A DNA stretch of 64,000 nt from Bacteroides sp. (GTDB lineage Bacteria; Bacteroidota; Bacteroidia; Bacteroidales; Bacteroidaceae). Position numbers and translations under genes: made by a program. This document shows positions 35,587 through 45,194 of this stretch, piece by piece. The notes beneath the pieces were generated by a model. It worked only from the letters and a program-made list of their open reading frames with translations, was not told where the DNA came from and searched no databases. The stretch is from NCBI GenBank assembly GCA_023665805.1, contig JAMPDJ010000012.1, positions 1 to 64,000 of the forward strand, read 5' to 3'. Each line of letters starts with the position of its first letter. Positions within the stretch are counted from its first letter, which is position 1.

Positions 35587-36491
35587 AAAATATTTGTTTT
35601 AGCTAATTTGTTGATACCATCCTTCATATATTTGAGAGTAAGAAGCACAATCATAAGCATACTATATTTTACTACAGTATTGAGAGTGAAATGCTGATTC
35701 AACAATATGATGGTTATTTGCGAGAAAGCAACTATGATGTATGTTTCACGACCTATTGCCTGTAATAGGTTTGAGCACCATTTGGAGTATTTAGCAATAA
35801 ATGATGATATGGTAAACATCATCAAGGTGCCAGATACTGCTCCTATTGTCAAAGGTATCACTGGAGTGATAGTATTCGAAGCCATATCCAAATGCCAATA
35901 ATATGAGATATAGGAACTTAGGATGATGCATCCAAATAGTATGCATGACCTTGGTTGATCAATATAACTGGTCACCCGTTTTAGCTCTGTTCCAGACAAT
36001 ACAAGAAAAGTTGCATAAGGAACACTGCAAATCGTCCATGGCAGATAGATTTGGCAGTATGAAAGGTATGTTCCCATAACGAGTAGCATTACCATCAGCA
36101 AGTGTCTAACTCTGTTACTTTTCGTCATCCATACAATTCTGCTTATTATCAAAGCTAAGAAAAGAACAGGTATAAACCATAAGGCATATCCTTCCCAACC
36201 TTGTGACAGCCAATGTACAAAATTCCCTCCCATTAGGATGACCACAATAATGGAATATATGAGGAATTGCAATATAAGGGAACGGCATTTCCTGATACAG
36301 AATTCATCAAGGTCATATTTTTCCCAATTGGTTGTCCATCCTGAAGCTATGAAAAATAGCGGCATATGAAAAGACCAAATGAAGTTAGAGACGAAAACAG
36401 GAATTGAAGTATGCCCCAATACCATCAGAATAATGGTGATGCCTTTGGCTATATCTAACCAAATACACCTATTATTATCAATTTTGTTCAT
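35583..36491 (-). CDS. Acyltransferase 3 family protein (fucose 4-O-acetylase-like)
   Basis: This 302-residue protein has about ten membrane helices. The N-terminus CIWLDIAKGITIILMVLGHT carries the conserved D and H, followed by F-H-M-P-L-F-F-I-A-S-G. It likely transfers an acetyl group across the inner membrane to the glycan. It starts one base after the polymerase stop. Confidence 0.9.
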   Translation of the reverse strand: MNKIDNNRCIWLDIAKGITIILMVLGHTSIPVFVSNFIWSFHMPLFFIASGWTTNWEKYDLDEFCIRKCRSLILQFLIYSIIVVILMGGNFVHWLSQGWEGYALWFIPVLFLALIISRIVWMTKSNRVRHLLMVMLLVMGTYLSYCQIYLPWTICSVPYATFLVLSGTELKRVTSYIDQPRSCILFGCIILSSYISYYWHLDMASNTITPVIPLTIGAVSGTLMMFTISSFIAKYSKWCSNLLQAIGRETYIIVAFSQITIILLNQHFTLNTVVKYSMLMIVLLTLKYMKDGINKLAKTNIL

Positions 36492-36492
36492 T

Positions 36493-37740
36493 TTATGCCC
36501 TTAAGAAGCGTTTTTTAGTATATCTATCGTATAAAAACAGCCCCAAAATGATATAGACTGACATTTGAGACGTTTGATGCTCACCATTGGGTGATATATA
36601 ACTAACAAACAGGTATCCTGTAAAAGTAGCCAGTGTGGTAATATCAACAAATGACTTCCAACTGAAGTTTCTTAATACAAAAATTACAGGTAGAACGAAC
36701 AATATAATTCCAAGGATTCCAGATTCACTCATACGAGTCCAAATAGAATTCTCAAAATGTCTTCCGACTCTTTCTGTTGGTAGAGCTTTTTGAGCATGAA
36801 CATAACCTATACCTTCGCCAATAGCTATGCGTTTCACGTCAAAGTCCAAGAGACAATACTCCATTCCCTCTCGCCACCATTGATACCTTACATCTTCTGC
36901 AATAGACTCATCTGAAAATCTCTCTTCATACGCAGAGTTGCTATAAAGCTGATTCATTATAGTGGGTGCTGCCATTGAAACTGTTAAGGCTAATAAAAGA
37001 ATGGATGAGGAGCCTTTACTAGTAAAAAATGAATAGACAATAGAAGCGATAAAGACAAGAGCTAAAACAAAAACAATCTGACGGGAACCTGTGAACCAAG
37101 CGCCTATGATAAATGAAATGGCAATTAGGAGTAATACATATCTTATTGTCGCTGATGAAGTAGAAAGAAACTCCTTCATACACATCATCATACACAGTGC
37201 GTAGTACACGCCAAAAGTAGTTGGTGCTTCTGCAAGGAAACAATATCGTCCCATCTCTACCAGCCCATTTGGGTCTTCACCGATAACCTTGAATGTTGAA
37301 GTAAAGATTCCTCCAGACATAAAGTCCAATAGCAGGCCACCAGTTTGGAATAATCCAAGGAATATAAAGAACCAGTTAATTTTTCTCTCTGACCAACCAC
37401 TATTAGAAGCGACAAATGGAAATATTATAAAAGGTAGGCCAGAAAAATAGGCCCACCATGTGTATGCGATTCTAACAAGATTAAAATGATCTATAAAAAT
37501 TGTCAGGAAAGAAAAGATAATAACTATAAAGAAAAACAACTTAACTTTAGATACATATCGAGATAGAGGCTGATAATTAATGTATTTAAGTTCTTTGGTC
37601 ATAAAATAAAGACCAACTATAAATATCAATTGCCTCCATATACTCAAATGTAGCTTTGCAAATACGAAATTAGAAAATGCTCCATTTGCCAAAAGGAATA
37701 TAGATATGATATAAAAATATAATATTTTCTTACTTTTCAT
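36493..37740 (-). CDS. O-antigen polymerase-like protein (Wzy)
   Basis: The 415-residue hydrophobic protein has about ten to twelve predicted helices and a large periplasmic loop between later helices (YEERFSDESIAEDVRYQWWREG ... E-G-I-G-Y-V-H). This is the usual layout of Wzy polymerases, which join repeat units on undecaprenyl pyrophosphate. Sequence identity in this family is always low, so the call rests on topology and on being the only such protein in the operon. It overlaps the GT2 gene by four bases. Confidence 0.78.
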   Translation of the reverse strand: MKSKKILYFYIISIFLLANGAFSNFVFAKLHLSIWRQLIFIVGLYFMTKELKYINYQPLSRYVSKVKLFFFIVIIFSFLTIFIDHFNLVRIAYTWWAYFSGLPFIIFPFVASNSGWSERKINWFFIFLGLFQTGGLLLDFMSGGIFTSTFKVIGEDPNGLVEMGRYCFLAEAPTTFGVYYALCMMMCMKEFLSTSSATIRYVLLLIAISFIIGAWFTGSRQIVFVLALVFIASIVYSFFTSKGSSSILLLALTVSMAAPTIMNQLYSNSAYEERFSDESIAEDVRYQWWREGMEYCLLDFDVKRIAIGEGIGYVHAQKALPTERVGRHFENSIWTRMSESGILGIILFVLPVIFVLRNFSWKSFVDITTLATFTGYLFVSYISPNGEHQTSQMSVYIILGLFLYDRYTKKRFLRA

Positions 37741-38690
37741 GACAATTTAATTAATGCTCTCAAAAGCAATGGGTCAATTAATAACATCACTAAACGAATA
37801 GTATGTTTTATACTAAATGTCTCCGAGAATAAATATCTCACCATCCTCTTTTTATTCTTAAATGAACGAAGTGTTGAATAGACTTGCTTTTCATCCAACT
37901 TTGATTTATAGTCTCCAACGACCTGAAACACAAGCATGTTTGCATTCAGAAACCTAACATCCATATTTTTTTCAACATCCAGTTCCTCAGAATGTTCTAT
38001 TCCAGCCATCACACCATTAAAGTTTCGTATAGTGCATTGTGAAGTTATTGAACCTTCACGCTTTTGCAAATAGTAATACAGTGGCTCATCAATATAAAAC
38101 ACCTCTGAACAGGCATTCATTACATCAAGAAAATAAGGATTATCTTCGTGAAGTATCCCTTCGACAAATCTTATATTGTTTTTCTCAAGAAAAGAACGCC
38201 TATAGATTTTTTGGGGGGCGGGTATTATATTAAACTGCTTTGCCCCCAATGTCGCATGTAAGAAACTCTCCCTCTCATATCTACCTTCTTGCAATCCATT
38301 AAGTTTTACTTGTTGTTCCTTTTCTGAATAATAGTGCATCATTGGAAATGCTATAACATCATATTCTCCGATGTGCTTGGATAGTATGCTCAATGCATTG
38401 GGAGAGTACCAATCATCACCATCAAGGAACAAAATATAATCCCCCTTTGCATGGTCAGCTCCATAATTACGTGTATTAGACAAACCACCATTAGGTTTGT
38501 CTATTATTGTGAGATTTGAAACCTCCTTGTATTTTTTGATATACTCTAATGTATCATCCGTTGAGCCATCATTGATTACTATAACCTCGTAGTCATCTTT
38601 ATGCACATTAACTTGGTTGATGCAACTTTCTATGGCCTTACATATTATTTCGCCCAAGTTGTAACATGCTATTATTATACTGAATTTCAT
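37737..38690 (-). CDS. Family 2 glycosyltransferase
   Basis: This 317-residue GT-A enzyme begins MKFSIIIACYNLGEIICKAIES. It has VIVINDGSTDDTLEYI, GLSNTRNYGADHAKGDYIL and the metal site FLDGDDWY. It shares a four-base overlap with the polymerase gene. Confidence 0.94.
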   Translation of the reverse strand: MKFSIIIACYNLGEIICKAIESCINQVNVHKDDYEVIVINDGSTDDTLEYIKKYKEVSNLTIIDKPNGGLSNTRNYGADHAKGDYILFLDGDDWYSPNALSILSKHIGEYDVIAFPMMHYYSEKEQQVKLNGLQEGRYERESFLHATLGAKQFNIIPAPQKIYRRSFLEKNNIRFVEGILHEDNPYFLDVMNACSEVFYIDEPLYYYLQKREGSITSQCTIRNFNGVMAGIEHSEELDVEKNMDVRFLNANMLVFQVVGDYKSKLDEKQVYSTLRSFKNKKRMVRYLFSETFSIKHTIRLVMLLIDPLLLRALIKLS

Positions 38691-38693
38691 ATC

Positions 38694-39827
38694 TTATGCT
38701 AAACTTTTATACAAATACTGTATAGATTCATTTCTAAGTTTCTCAATTTCCACAGAGGCTGGAGCAGACATATTAAGGCTATATGAATCAGGATCATCAT
38801 CACATACAACTGCTCTTTCGGTTGTGTTTGTAACCTTAAGAATGTTATATACTCTAGAATCCGAGTTGCCTATTTCTTTTATCACAGAGATAAAAGGTCT
38901 CTGAAAATTAAGAGAAAATGCTGTGCCATGGAAAGAATCCGTCATCACAAAAGACGCATTCTTAAATAGCCATAAGAATTCTGCAGGGCCTAAATCCTGT
39001 ATCTTCAACTCACCGAAAGGTGCATTGTATTTTCCTCTGCGAGAATTAAAGAATACTACTGGAAGTTTCAATTCATTTGCGACCTTGTCTATATGTTTAT
39101 ATATGCTGGGATATGGATCATACGCATACCCCATAACATAAACCAAAATATACTTCTTGCCCGTATGTAAAACTGAGTCCTCTGCGATCTTACCCCACTG
39201 CTCTTTGCTAAGAAGCAAGGTAGGATCACAACAAACAGTTGCATCTTTATTTGTTAATTCGTTAACCAACTGCTTTCCAGATTCTTCACGCACTGATATA
39301 CTATCATACTTCGAGAGACACCGAGCATAATCTCTCTTAAGAAAAAACGGGATACTATTGGTAGAAAAGCTTGATGCATAACTAATTCTTTTTGCATTCT
39401 CGGGGACAAAATCCAATAAATAGGATGTATCAAAACCTATATATTGAGGATTCCAAACCTGATCACTACCAGTAATATAAATGTCAAACAAAGGTGTATG
39501 CTCATATAAGGATTTACGAGATGTGTAAACAGACTTAGTACATCGAAAATACTTATCGTAAAAAGAATTGTATAGCGTAGTATGTTTACTTTTCATTAAT
39601 TTTACTTTAACCAACTGCGCTACTAAACGGATGGCTCCTTTTATATCCAAAGACTTGACATCCTTAACACAGCCAGCAAACGCTGAGTGCTCTATGTTAG
39701 GATATTGGTAATCTATAAGCTTTACAGCAAACCCCATATCCTCTACTGTGCGTTGCAATGCATAAGCTTGAAGGGCTGATCCTGCATTCCAAACTTTATG
39801 CATAGTTATTATACCAACAGTTTTCAT
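38694..39827 (-). CDS. Polysaccharide pyruvyl transferase family protein
   Basis: The 377-residue protein begins MKTVGIITMHKVWNAGSALQAYALQ. It has ITGSDQVWNPQ, SYASSFSTN, SVREESGKQL and M-T-D-S-F-H-G-T-A-F. It is a paralogue of the protein at 30071 and is likewise paired with a Fe-S protein, with a four-base overlap between the two genes. Confidence 0.92.
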   Translation of the reverse strand: MKTVGIITMHKVWNAGSALQAYALQRTVEDMGFAVKLIDYQYPNIEHSAFAGCVKDVKSLDIKGAIRLVAQLVKVKLMKSKHTTLYNSFYDKYFRCTKSVYTSRKSLYEHTPLFDIYITGSDQVWNPQYIGFDTSYLLDFVPENAKRISYASSFSTNSIPFFLKRDYARCLSKYDSISVREESGKQLVNELTNKDATVCCDPTLLLSKEQWGKIAEDSVLHTGKKYILVYVMGYAYDPYPSIYKHIDKVANELKLPVVFFNSRRGKYNAPFGELKIQDLGPAEFLWLFKNASFVMTDSFHGTAFSLNFQRPFISVIKEIGNSDSRVYNILKVTNTTERAVVCDDDPDSYSLNMSAPASVEIEKLRNESIQYLYKSLA

Positions 39828-40981
39828 ATATGTAGGATTTTCTTTATTTTTGTAGGATTTTCAATTATTCGGAGGACCTGTCTATACATAGTGCGTATTT
39901 TTAGGCCAAACTCTATGAATTTCAAATTAGCATTCGGCTTTCGGAGATGAGACATTACATAACGATAATCCTTAGCGTGTTGTGCATTCTTCTTCATCTG
40001 TCCTTCTGCAACCACCTCAAACGGATGCTCAATGAGCGTAACGTCTTTCAACCCCTCAACTAGTTCACGGCCTTTCTCGGTGAAAGCGATGAGCGCACTT
40101 ACACCTTTCTGATCGTTCTTGTAAGTGTCGCCCCAGAGGTCACCAATGCGGATGTCGGCACTACTGTGGTCATATTTATACTTACATTGCTCTTCGCATT
40201 GAGGGCCAAGTGCCACATCACCTAGGAATAATTTATAAAACAAATCACCCTTAGATCGCCACGATGTCACCGAACCCTTACTCCCGTTCATCTGCATCGT
40301 CCAACTGTCTTGCCACCCTGTAGGCTTATTTATCCAACTTGCATAAGTAACATTTCCAATCTTTGGTTCGAGCATCTTGATATACGCTTTCCAAGCGTGC
40401 ATCGAAGGCACGCAATGACAGAAAAAATCAAGCAGAATGAAGTTGTCTTCACAACGGAACTTGCGAATCATTATGCGGAATGAGTCAATCTGGCAAGGAG
40501 TACCCGTAACTATATATTTCTGCCCTTTGCGCTCAATCTGACGGAATGCATAAACCGTATAGCTTTGGATGTACTTGCTGCCGATAGATGCAATGAACTC
40601 CTCAACTGTGGTGGCAATATAGTGCTCTGCACGCTGATGATTAACATCATATCGGCAACCTACGGCTTTATAACCTTGCTCTATCAGTTGCTTGCCAATT
40701 TGGAAGCCAATCCCCCCACTAGAGCACTTCCTGCGTATACTTTCGTCATTACTCCATGCCGCCCAACTCTTAATGGGAGTTGCATCAGCATTTGCCAATT
40801 CTGTATGTGAAAAGGCGCACACATCGACACAGATTCCGCAATGCGTACATTGGTTTTCATCCGTTATCCGAGGCTCATAGAAGCCATCGTGGTTAAGCTC
40901 AATCGCAATAATCTTTTTGCCACAGCTGGCAGCACATACGCCACAGCCGTAACAATTTTTTATATCAGAGATATTATTCAT
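39824..40981 (-). CDS. Fe-S protein, F420 hydrogenase/dehydrogenase beta-subunit family
   Basis: The 385-residue protein has clusters CYGCGVCAASC and CTHCGICVDVC, then KCSSGGIGFQIGKQL, IVTGTPCQIDSF, F-F-C-H-C-V-P-S and DIRIGDLWGD. The ATG at 40981 (MNNISDIKNCYGC) overlaps the flippase stop by four bases and is preferred over a start 44 codons upstream inside that gene. Together with the following pyruvyltransferase it forms the second copy of a two-gene unit in this operon. Confidence 0.9.
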   Translation of the reverse strand: MNNISDIKNCYGCGVCAASCGKKIIAIELNHDGFYEPRITDENQCTHCGICVDVCAFSHTELANADATPIKSWAAWSNDESIRRKCSSGGIGFQIGKQLIEQGYKAVGCRYDVNHQRAEHYIATTVEEFIASIGSKYIQSYTVYAFRQIERKGQKYIVTGTPCQIDSFRIMIRKFRCEDNFILLDFFCHCVPSMHAWKAYIKMLEPKIGNVTYASWINKPTGWQDSWTMQMNGSKGSVTSWRSKGDLFYKLFLGDVALGPQCEEQCKYKYDHSSADIRIGDLWGDTYKNDQKGVSALIAFTEKGRELVEGLKDVTLIEHPFEVVAEGQMKKNAQHAKDYRYVMSHLRKPNANLKFIEFGLKIRTMYRQVLRIIENPTKIKKILHI

Positions 40982-42513
40982 CTTATCTTTTGAATGAATG
41001 TCTTCATTTTTATTGTAAAAAACTGCCTTTCGTTTCTTGTCAATCCCAATGTCCAAACAGACAATAAAGTAGAACAAATAGAAGCTGCACAAACTATAAT
41101 AAACGAAGACCATGATTCAGGAAGTACGCAATAAAATACAACAGGTATTATCAATGATACTGTGCTTGTAAGCGATATTTTAACGAGTACCTCCTTTACG
41201 TATTTCACTTGTGAAAAATTAATTAGTTTACTTGTTATACTAATTCTCGCAACTTGTGCTATGCATTCAAAGGCAAGGTGGACCGCAAATACAACCCATG
41301 CATCAACTCCAAGATACAAAAATAAATACGACACTGGAAGAATTAGTAGCATTACTACTGCAACGACACTCTCGTATTGCCATATTTTACCGGAAGCTTT
41401 TACAGAAATAATAAGTGGATTCGCAAAAGAATTAATCCAAGTTGTTATGAATATCAATCGCAAAAATACAACCGTATAATCAGGAACAACTCCAAGCCAC
41501 ATACGCAAAATAGGTTCTGCTTCAAGCACAAACGGTAGTGATATAATCAGCAAGAGATAAAAGGAGAATCTGGAACTTCTAAAAACTAAACTATGCATTT
41601 CCTCTAATTGTCCTGCTGCATAGGTCTTGGTTATCTGAGGATTGATGGCAGTCTGAAAGTTTGCAACAAAAGTATTTACTGCTCCTTGTACTTGCAATGC
41701 TATACCTCTTGCTGCATTAACTGCTGGCATAAAGAAAGTTCCTAATAGCAAATTAAGTCCTTGCGTATATGTGAGGTATGAAACATTACCTAAGATACTC
41801 CAACTAGCAAATGAGCCGATTTCTTTAATTCTGGTTTTATCTATTCTTAAGGTAAAACAAACTTCCTCAAAGTGTTTTTTACAATAAATATAGTACAATA
41901 ACTGAATTGATATCTGAGTAAGCAAAATCAATGCACCATATACAATAAGTTTGTCAAAAAACGTAAGCATCAGAGAATATACTATCAATAACTTTAATAC
42001 GGCTTCTACAATAGAAATCATAGCAAATGCACTCATTCTTTCATGTGCAACAATCTCTGCGTTGAACGGAACCGATATTATCATTACAATTGTAGATAAT
42101 ATGCAGAACTGAAAAACCCATATTGCAGCAGAAAGTCTATCGCTCGGTATAACCAGTTTGTTTGCAATAAACCAAGTTCCAGCGACATCGGCTATCGTTG
42201 CAATAATTAAAGCTATTAATATATGCAATAGTAAGCATGTAGAAAAGACAGACTTGGTATTAGCTTCGGGGCCTTTTCCTAACTCGAATGTTATAAATCT
42301 TTGGGTTGCAGTGGATAGTGAAGAACTCACAAAGCCAAACATGGCAATTACGCCTCCAACAAGATTGTATATGCCATAGTCCTCTATGCCTAACACTTGG
42401 AGAATAACTCTTGAAGTAAAAAGAGTTATTCCCATAGTTAATATCATTCGCACATAAAGCAGAAGTGTATTCTTAGCAATACGTTTGTTGTTTGAAAGAG
42501 TAGATTCATCCAT
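40978..42513 (-). CDS. Polysaccharide flippase (Wzx-like, MATE/MOP superfamily)
   Basis: This 511-residue protein has about 12-14 membrane helices (N-terminus KRIAKNTLLLYVRMILTMGI). It is the likely transporter of lipid-linked repeat units to the periplasm. The ATG at 42513 overlaps the upstream acyltransferase stop by eight bases. The frame stays open for 33 codons upstream of this ATG, back through a run of 11 G, so a slip in that run would join the two proteins. Confidence 0.92.
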   Translation of the reverse strand: MDESTLSNNKRIAKNTLLLYVRMILTMGITLFTSRVILQVLGIEDYGIYNLVGGVIAMFGFVSSSLSTATQRFITFELGKGPEANTKSVFSTCLLLHILIALIIATIADVAGTWFIANKLVIPSDRLSAAIWVFQFCILSTIVMIISVPFNAEIVAHERMSAFAMISIVEAVLKLLIVYSLMLTFFDKLIVYGALILLTQISIQLLYYIYCKKHFEEVCFTLRIDKTRIKEIGSFASWSILGNVSYLTYTQGLNLLLGTFFMPAVNAARGIALQVQGAVNTFVANFQTAINPQITKTYAAGQLEEMHSLVFRSSRFSFYLLLIISLPFVLEAEPILRMWLGVVPDYTVVFLRLIFITTWINSFANPLIISVKASGKIWQYESVVAVVMLLILPVSYLFLYLGVDAWVVFAVHLAFECIAQVARISITSKLINFSQVKYVKEVLVKISLTSTVSLIIPVVFYCVLPESWSSFIIVCAASICSTLLSVWTLGLTRNERQFFTIKMKTFIQKIR

Positions 42514-43591
42514 TTTTCCTATATATTTTAAGCAATAAATTATAGATGCACATTCTTCCTTTATCCAACAAAATCCCCCCCCCCCATACAGACAATATAA
42601 ATAATACGACATCTATAGTACCTGTTATAAATGGTTGCCTGGTGTAGTATAAATGATTTATCGTTGAACGGTATAAAGGCAGTCTAATGGATACATGTTC
42701 ATGAAGTAAATAAACTGCAAAACAACTTGATGCCACCCAATTTATTAGATTACTTTGAAACCTAAATTTAGAGAAGCCTAATAGCAGGAATACTGAGGCT
42801 GCTATTACAAAAGGAGAAGCGTAACTGAAGAATCCTATTATAGCTATAATGCCACCATGACTAAAAAAGGCAACGAAAGATAGTATTATGGTCAAAACCA
42901 AATAAACTATAACATCATGACTGCCCCTTAGGGATGCCCATACAGGTTGGTATATTCGTACATAACGAGTAAGCATATATATTAAAATGAATGAGATCGT
43001 TGAATACCCTGCTTTAATTTCTGTAGATAATGTAGGAAATACCCATGCAGCTAACGACTGTATGCAAAATGCAGTGATTAGAAAAAGCTTAAATTGTTTT
43101 TTTGGTGAATTCTCGCAAAATGAGTTTAATACTGGCGAAAATATATATAGTAAAAGATAACAGTCAACAAACCAATAATTTCTGCTACCTAACAACAGAC
43201 CATCTGTCATAAGATTGGAAATGGAAAAATCCTTAATATTTGCTATGATAGCAATGATAAATCCTAATATAGAAAAGAATAACACCTGAAATAAAAAAGA
43301 CAGAATGCCTTTGATCGAAAATTTAATTCCAAACCATCCTGATATCATTACAAAAACATTGACAGAAACAACACTCAATGCTTTGATCACCCCCAGTAGG
43401 TAATACTCCATTCCCATTGCATTGGTTTGGTCTGGGTAGCCCACAGCCAATGTTGCATGCGTTAGCATTACAAAGAACATAGATATTATTCTTAGTAATT
43501 CTATGTTGGATTGGCGTATTTTGATTTTTGGCAAGATATCACATTGTTGTGACATCTGAATACTTTTCTTATTAGATGAATTGTCTGACAT
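42506..43591 (-). CDS. Acyltransferase 3 family membrane protein
   Basis: The 361-residue protein has about ten helices and the family motif region NIELLRIISMFFVMLTHATL with the conserved His, then S-G-W-F-G. It probably O-acylates the glycan. The ATG at 43591 (MSDNSSNKKSIQ) is preferred over an upstream TTG. Near the 3-prime end a run of 11 G codes for the W-G-G-G stretch, making length changes in this run likely to alter the C-terminus. It is the first biosynthetic gene after the IS debris. Confidence 0.88.
   Translation of the reverse strand: MSDNSSNKKSIQMSQQCDILPKIKIRQSNIELLRIISMFFVMLTHATLAVGYPDQTNAMGMEYYLLGVIKALSVVSVNVFVMISGWFGIKFSIKGILSFLFQVLFFSILGFIIAIIANIKDFSISNLMTDGLLLGSRNYWFVDCYLLLYIFSPVLNSFCENSPKKQFKLFLITAFCIQSLAAWVFPTLSTEIKAGYSTISFILIYMLTRYVRIYQPVWASLRGSHDVIVYLVLTIILSFVAFFSHGGIIAIIGFFSYASPFVIAASVFLLLGFSKFRFQSNLINWVASSCFAVYLLHEHVSIRLPLYRSTINHLYYTRQPFITGTIDVVLFILSVWGGGILLDKGRMCIYNLLLKIYRKNG
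42575..42585 (-). repeat. 11-base G tract (C11 on the plus strand) in an acyltransferase gene
   Basis: Eleven G in a row are read as t-GG-GGG-GGG-GGG in the acyltransferase frame. This is the longest homopolymer I noticed in the window, and it lies in a surface-glycan gene, which is typical of slipped-strand phase variation. With ten G the reading frame enters the flippase frame, which is open through to the flippase start. Confidence 0.9.
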
Positions 43592-43832
43592 CAATTTGTT
43601 GTTATAGTAGTTATATAACTGTTTCTTAGCTTGAGCTGCAAGCAAAAAATACGATGAGGGATTAAGAATTAATGACTCCTTTGAGCATCCAACGCTTGTT
43701 TGGTATCATCTGAGATTGTATAATTCATTTTTCTACCAGCATTATTTAGATTTGAGGCGTTCTGTCAAGTATACATGGGTGTCCTTGTTTCTCTCGTTTG
43801 AGTTCAGCAAGTGGTGATTTTGTGTTGTCTAT

Positions 43833-44098
43833 TATTGGTGTCCGGTAAACGTGTTTAACTGGCTATTCTGAGTGTTTTTGCAAATTGACAAGCCCCATAT
43901 TTCAGTGATTGCGTAAGCTGTCCGACAAAATACTCTCCTTTCGTGCGGCATTTATTAACAAGGATGCCATATTTGACCAATTCAGGCTCTTCTAATGCAT
44001 TTTTATCTCCAAATGGAGCCACTATACGTTTAGGACATCGACTGTCAGAGGAAAACAAAAACTCAAATAGAGCTTGATAGTTTTACCGGACACCAATA
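43833..44098. mobile_element. 266-bp internally deleted IS with 17-bp TIRs and 9-bp target duplication
   Basis: Perfect inverted repeats TATTGGTGTCCGGTAAA (43833-43849) and its complement (44082-44098) bound the element. GTTGTCTAT flanks it on both sides (43824-43832 and 44099-44107), which is a clean target-site duplication. Inside, a 67-codon minus-strand frame (43855-44058) may be a transposase remnant, but I cannot assign it. The element is too short to move itself. Confidence 0.88.
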
Positions 44099-44152
44099 GT
44101 TGTCTATATCTATAGTATTGTTATCGTTATGGTATATTGAGTAAGTGAAAGA

Positions 44153-45161
44153 ATCTGAAATCTGGCCTCAAGGGCTTCATGTCAATATTATCCCTCTCAC
44201 AATAACAAAAGAGAAAGGCCTGAAATCCGAATCTTGATACAAGTACCGCATTGTGTTGCCAGGTGTGGCTTCTAAAAGCCGATGGCATGAAGGAGAGGAA
44301 ATAGCATTCAAAGTCGTATAAGGTAATACTGCCGTGTACAATTGGGTGAAATGATATTACAAAGACGGAATGGATGTTCTCCAGGAGGGAAGGATTGCGA
44401 GGCCTTCCAACCGTTGATGAACAAAGACGACACACCGATTGTGAAGGAAGTTCTAAATCAACATCGGAAGAGTATCAAGACCGCCAAGACTGAGTGTCGG
44501 GAATGCTTAAAGAGAGGGGTGAGAATATCACCTTCAGACGTTTTTAGACTTGCGGACTCAAGATACAAGCGTATAAGAAAATGTCCAAGGTGAAACGCCT
44601 TCGTCACAGTTTGTTGAAATCAAACGCTATCGCCTGCAAGAACTTGCAAATCTTTTGATTACAGGCGTAAACAATTGTTGCTTTGGAGATGAAAGTTTGT
44701 CTTTACAAGTGACTATGTGCCTTATGGCTGGCAATTCGATGATGAAGATGTTTTCGTGTCATCCCAAAACAAGGATAGGTCGGTATTTGGGTATCATATC
44801 TTCTGGTTGTAAATATGGAGTATTTGGTATAACAGATGTCATCATGGGAGAGGAACTCGCTGAGTGGCTTGAAGATTTCTCTTTGAAAATTAGCAAGCAG
44901 ACTTTAGTGTTTATCGACAACGCATCTATTCACCGTAAAGTGGAAGTCACAAAAAGAATATAGAAAAGGACGGGGCATATTTTATCTTCCCAATTGTTCT
45001 CTGAATCTCAATGTGGTAGAGGCGGTATGGCGCTTTCTAAAGAGAATGTGCCTTCCCACGCGTTACTATTGCAACAAGAGCGTGCTTGATGATACTATTC
45101 GCGAAATTTTGGATGGTATCGGGAATAAGTATGTAATCAACTTTGCTCATACTGCCTAATA
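44153..45161 (+). pseudogene. IS630-family transposase, heavily broken
   Basis: Fragments in different frames follow the IS630 layout. An N-terminal helix-turn-helix has four stops (around Y-N-W-V-K, Y-Y-K-D-G-M-D-V-L-Q). A second winged-helix part follows (LNQHRKSIKTAKTECRECL). The DDE core gives F-G-D-E-S, then LVFIDNASIHRK (44655-44963) and, in another frame, IFYLPNCSLNLNVVEAVWRF ending at 45161. The catalytic D, D and E are all recognisable, but no full frame remains. The inverted repeats of this IS were not identified. Confidence 0.85.
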
Positions 45162-45194
45162 GTTTGATTTTGACCTGACAAACTACTTGTCTCT

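Noticed and set aside
43855..44058. A 67-codon gene on the minus strand
   Set aside because: It lies entirely within the 266-bp deleted IS. No start signal or recognisable domain is seen, so it is treated as a remnant of the element.
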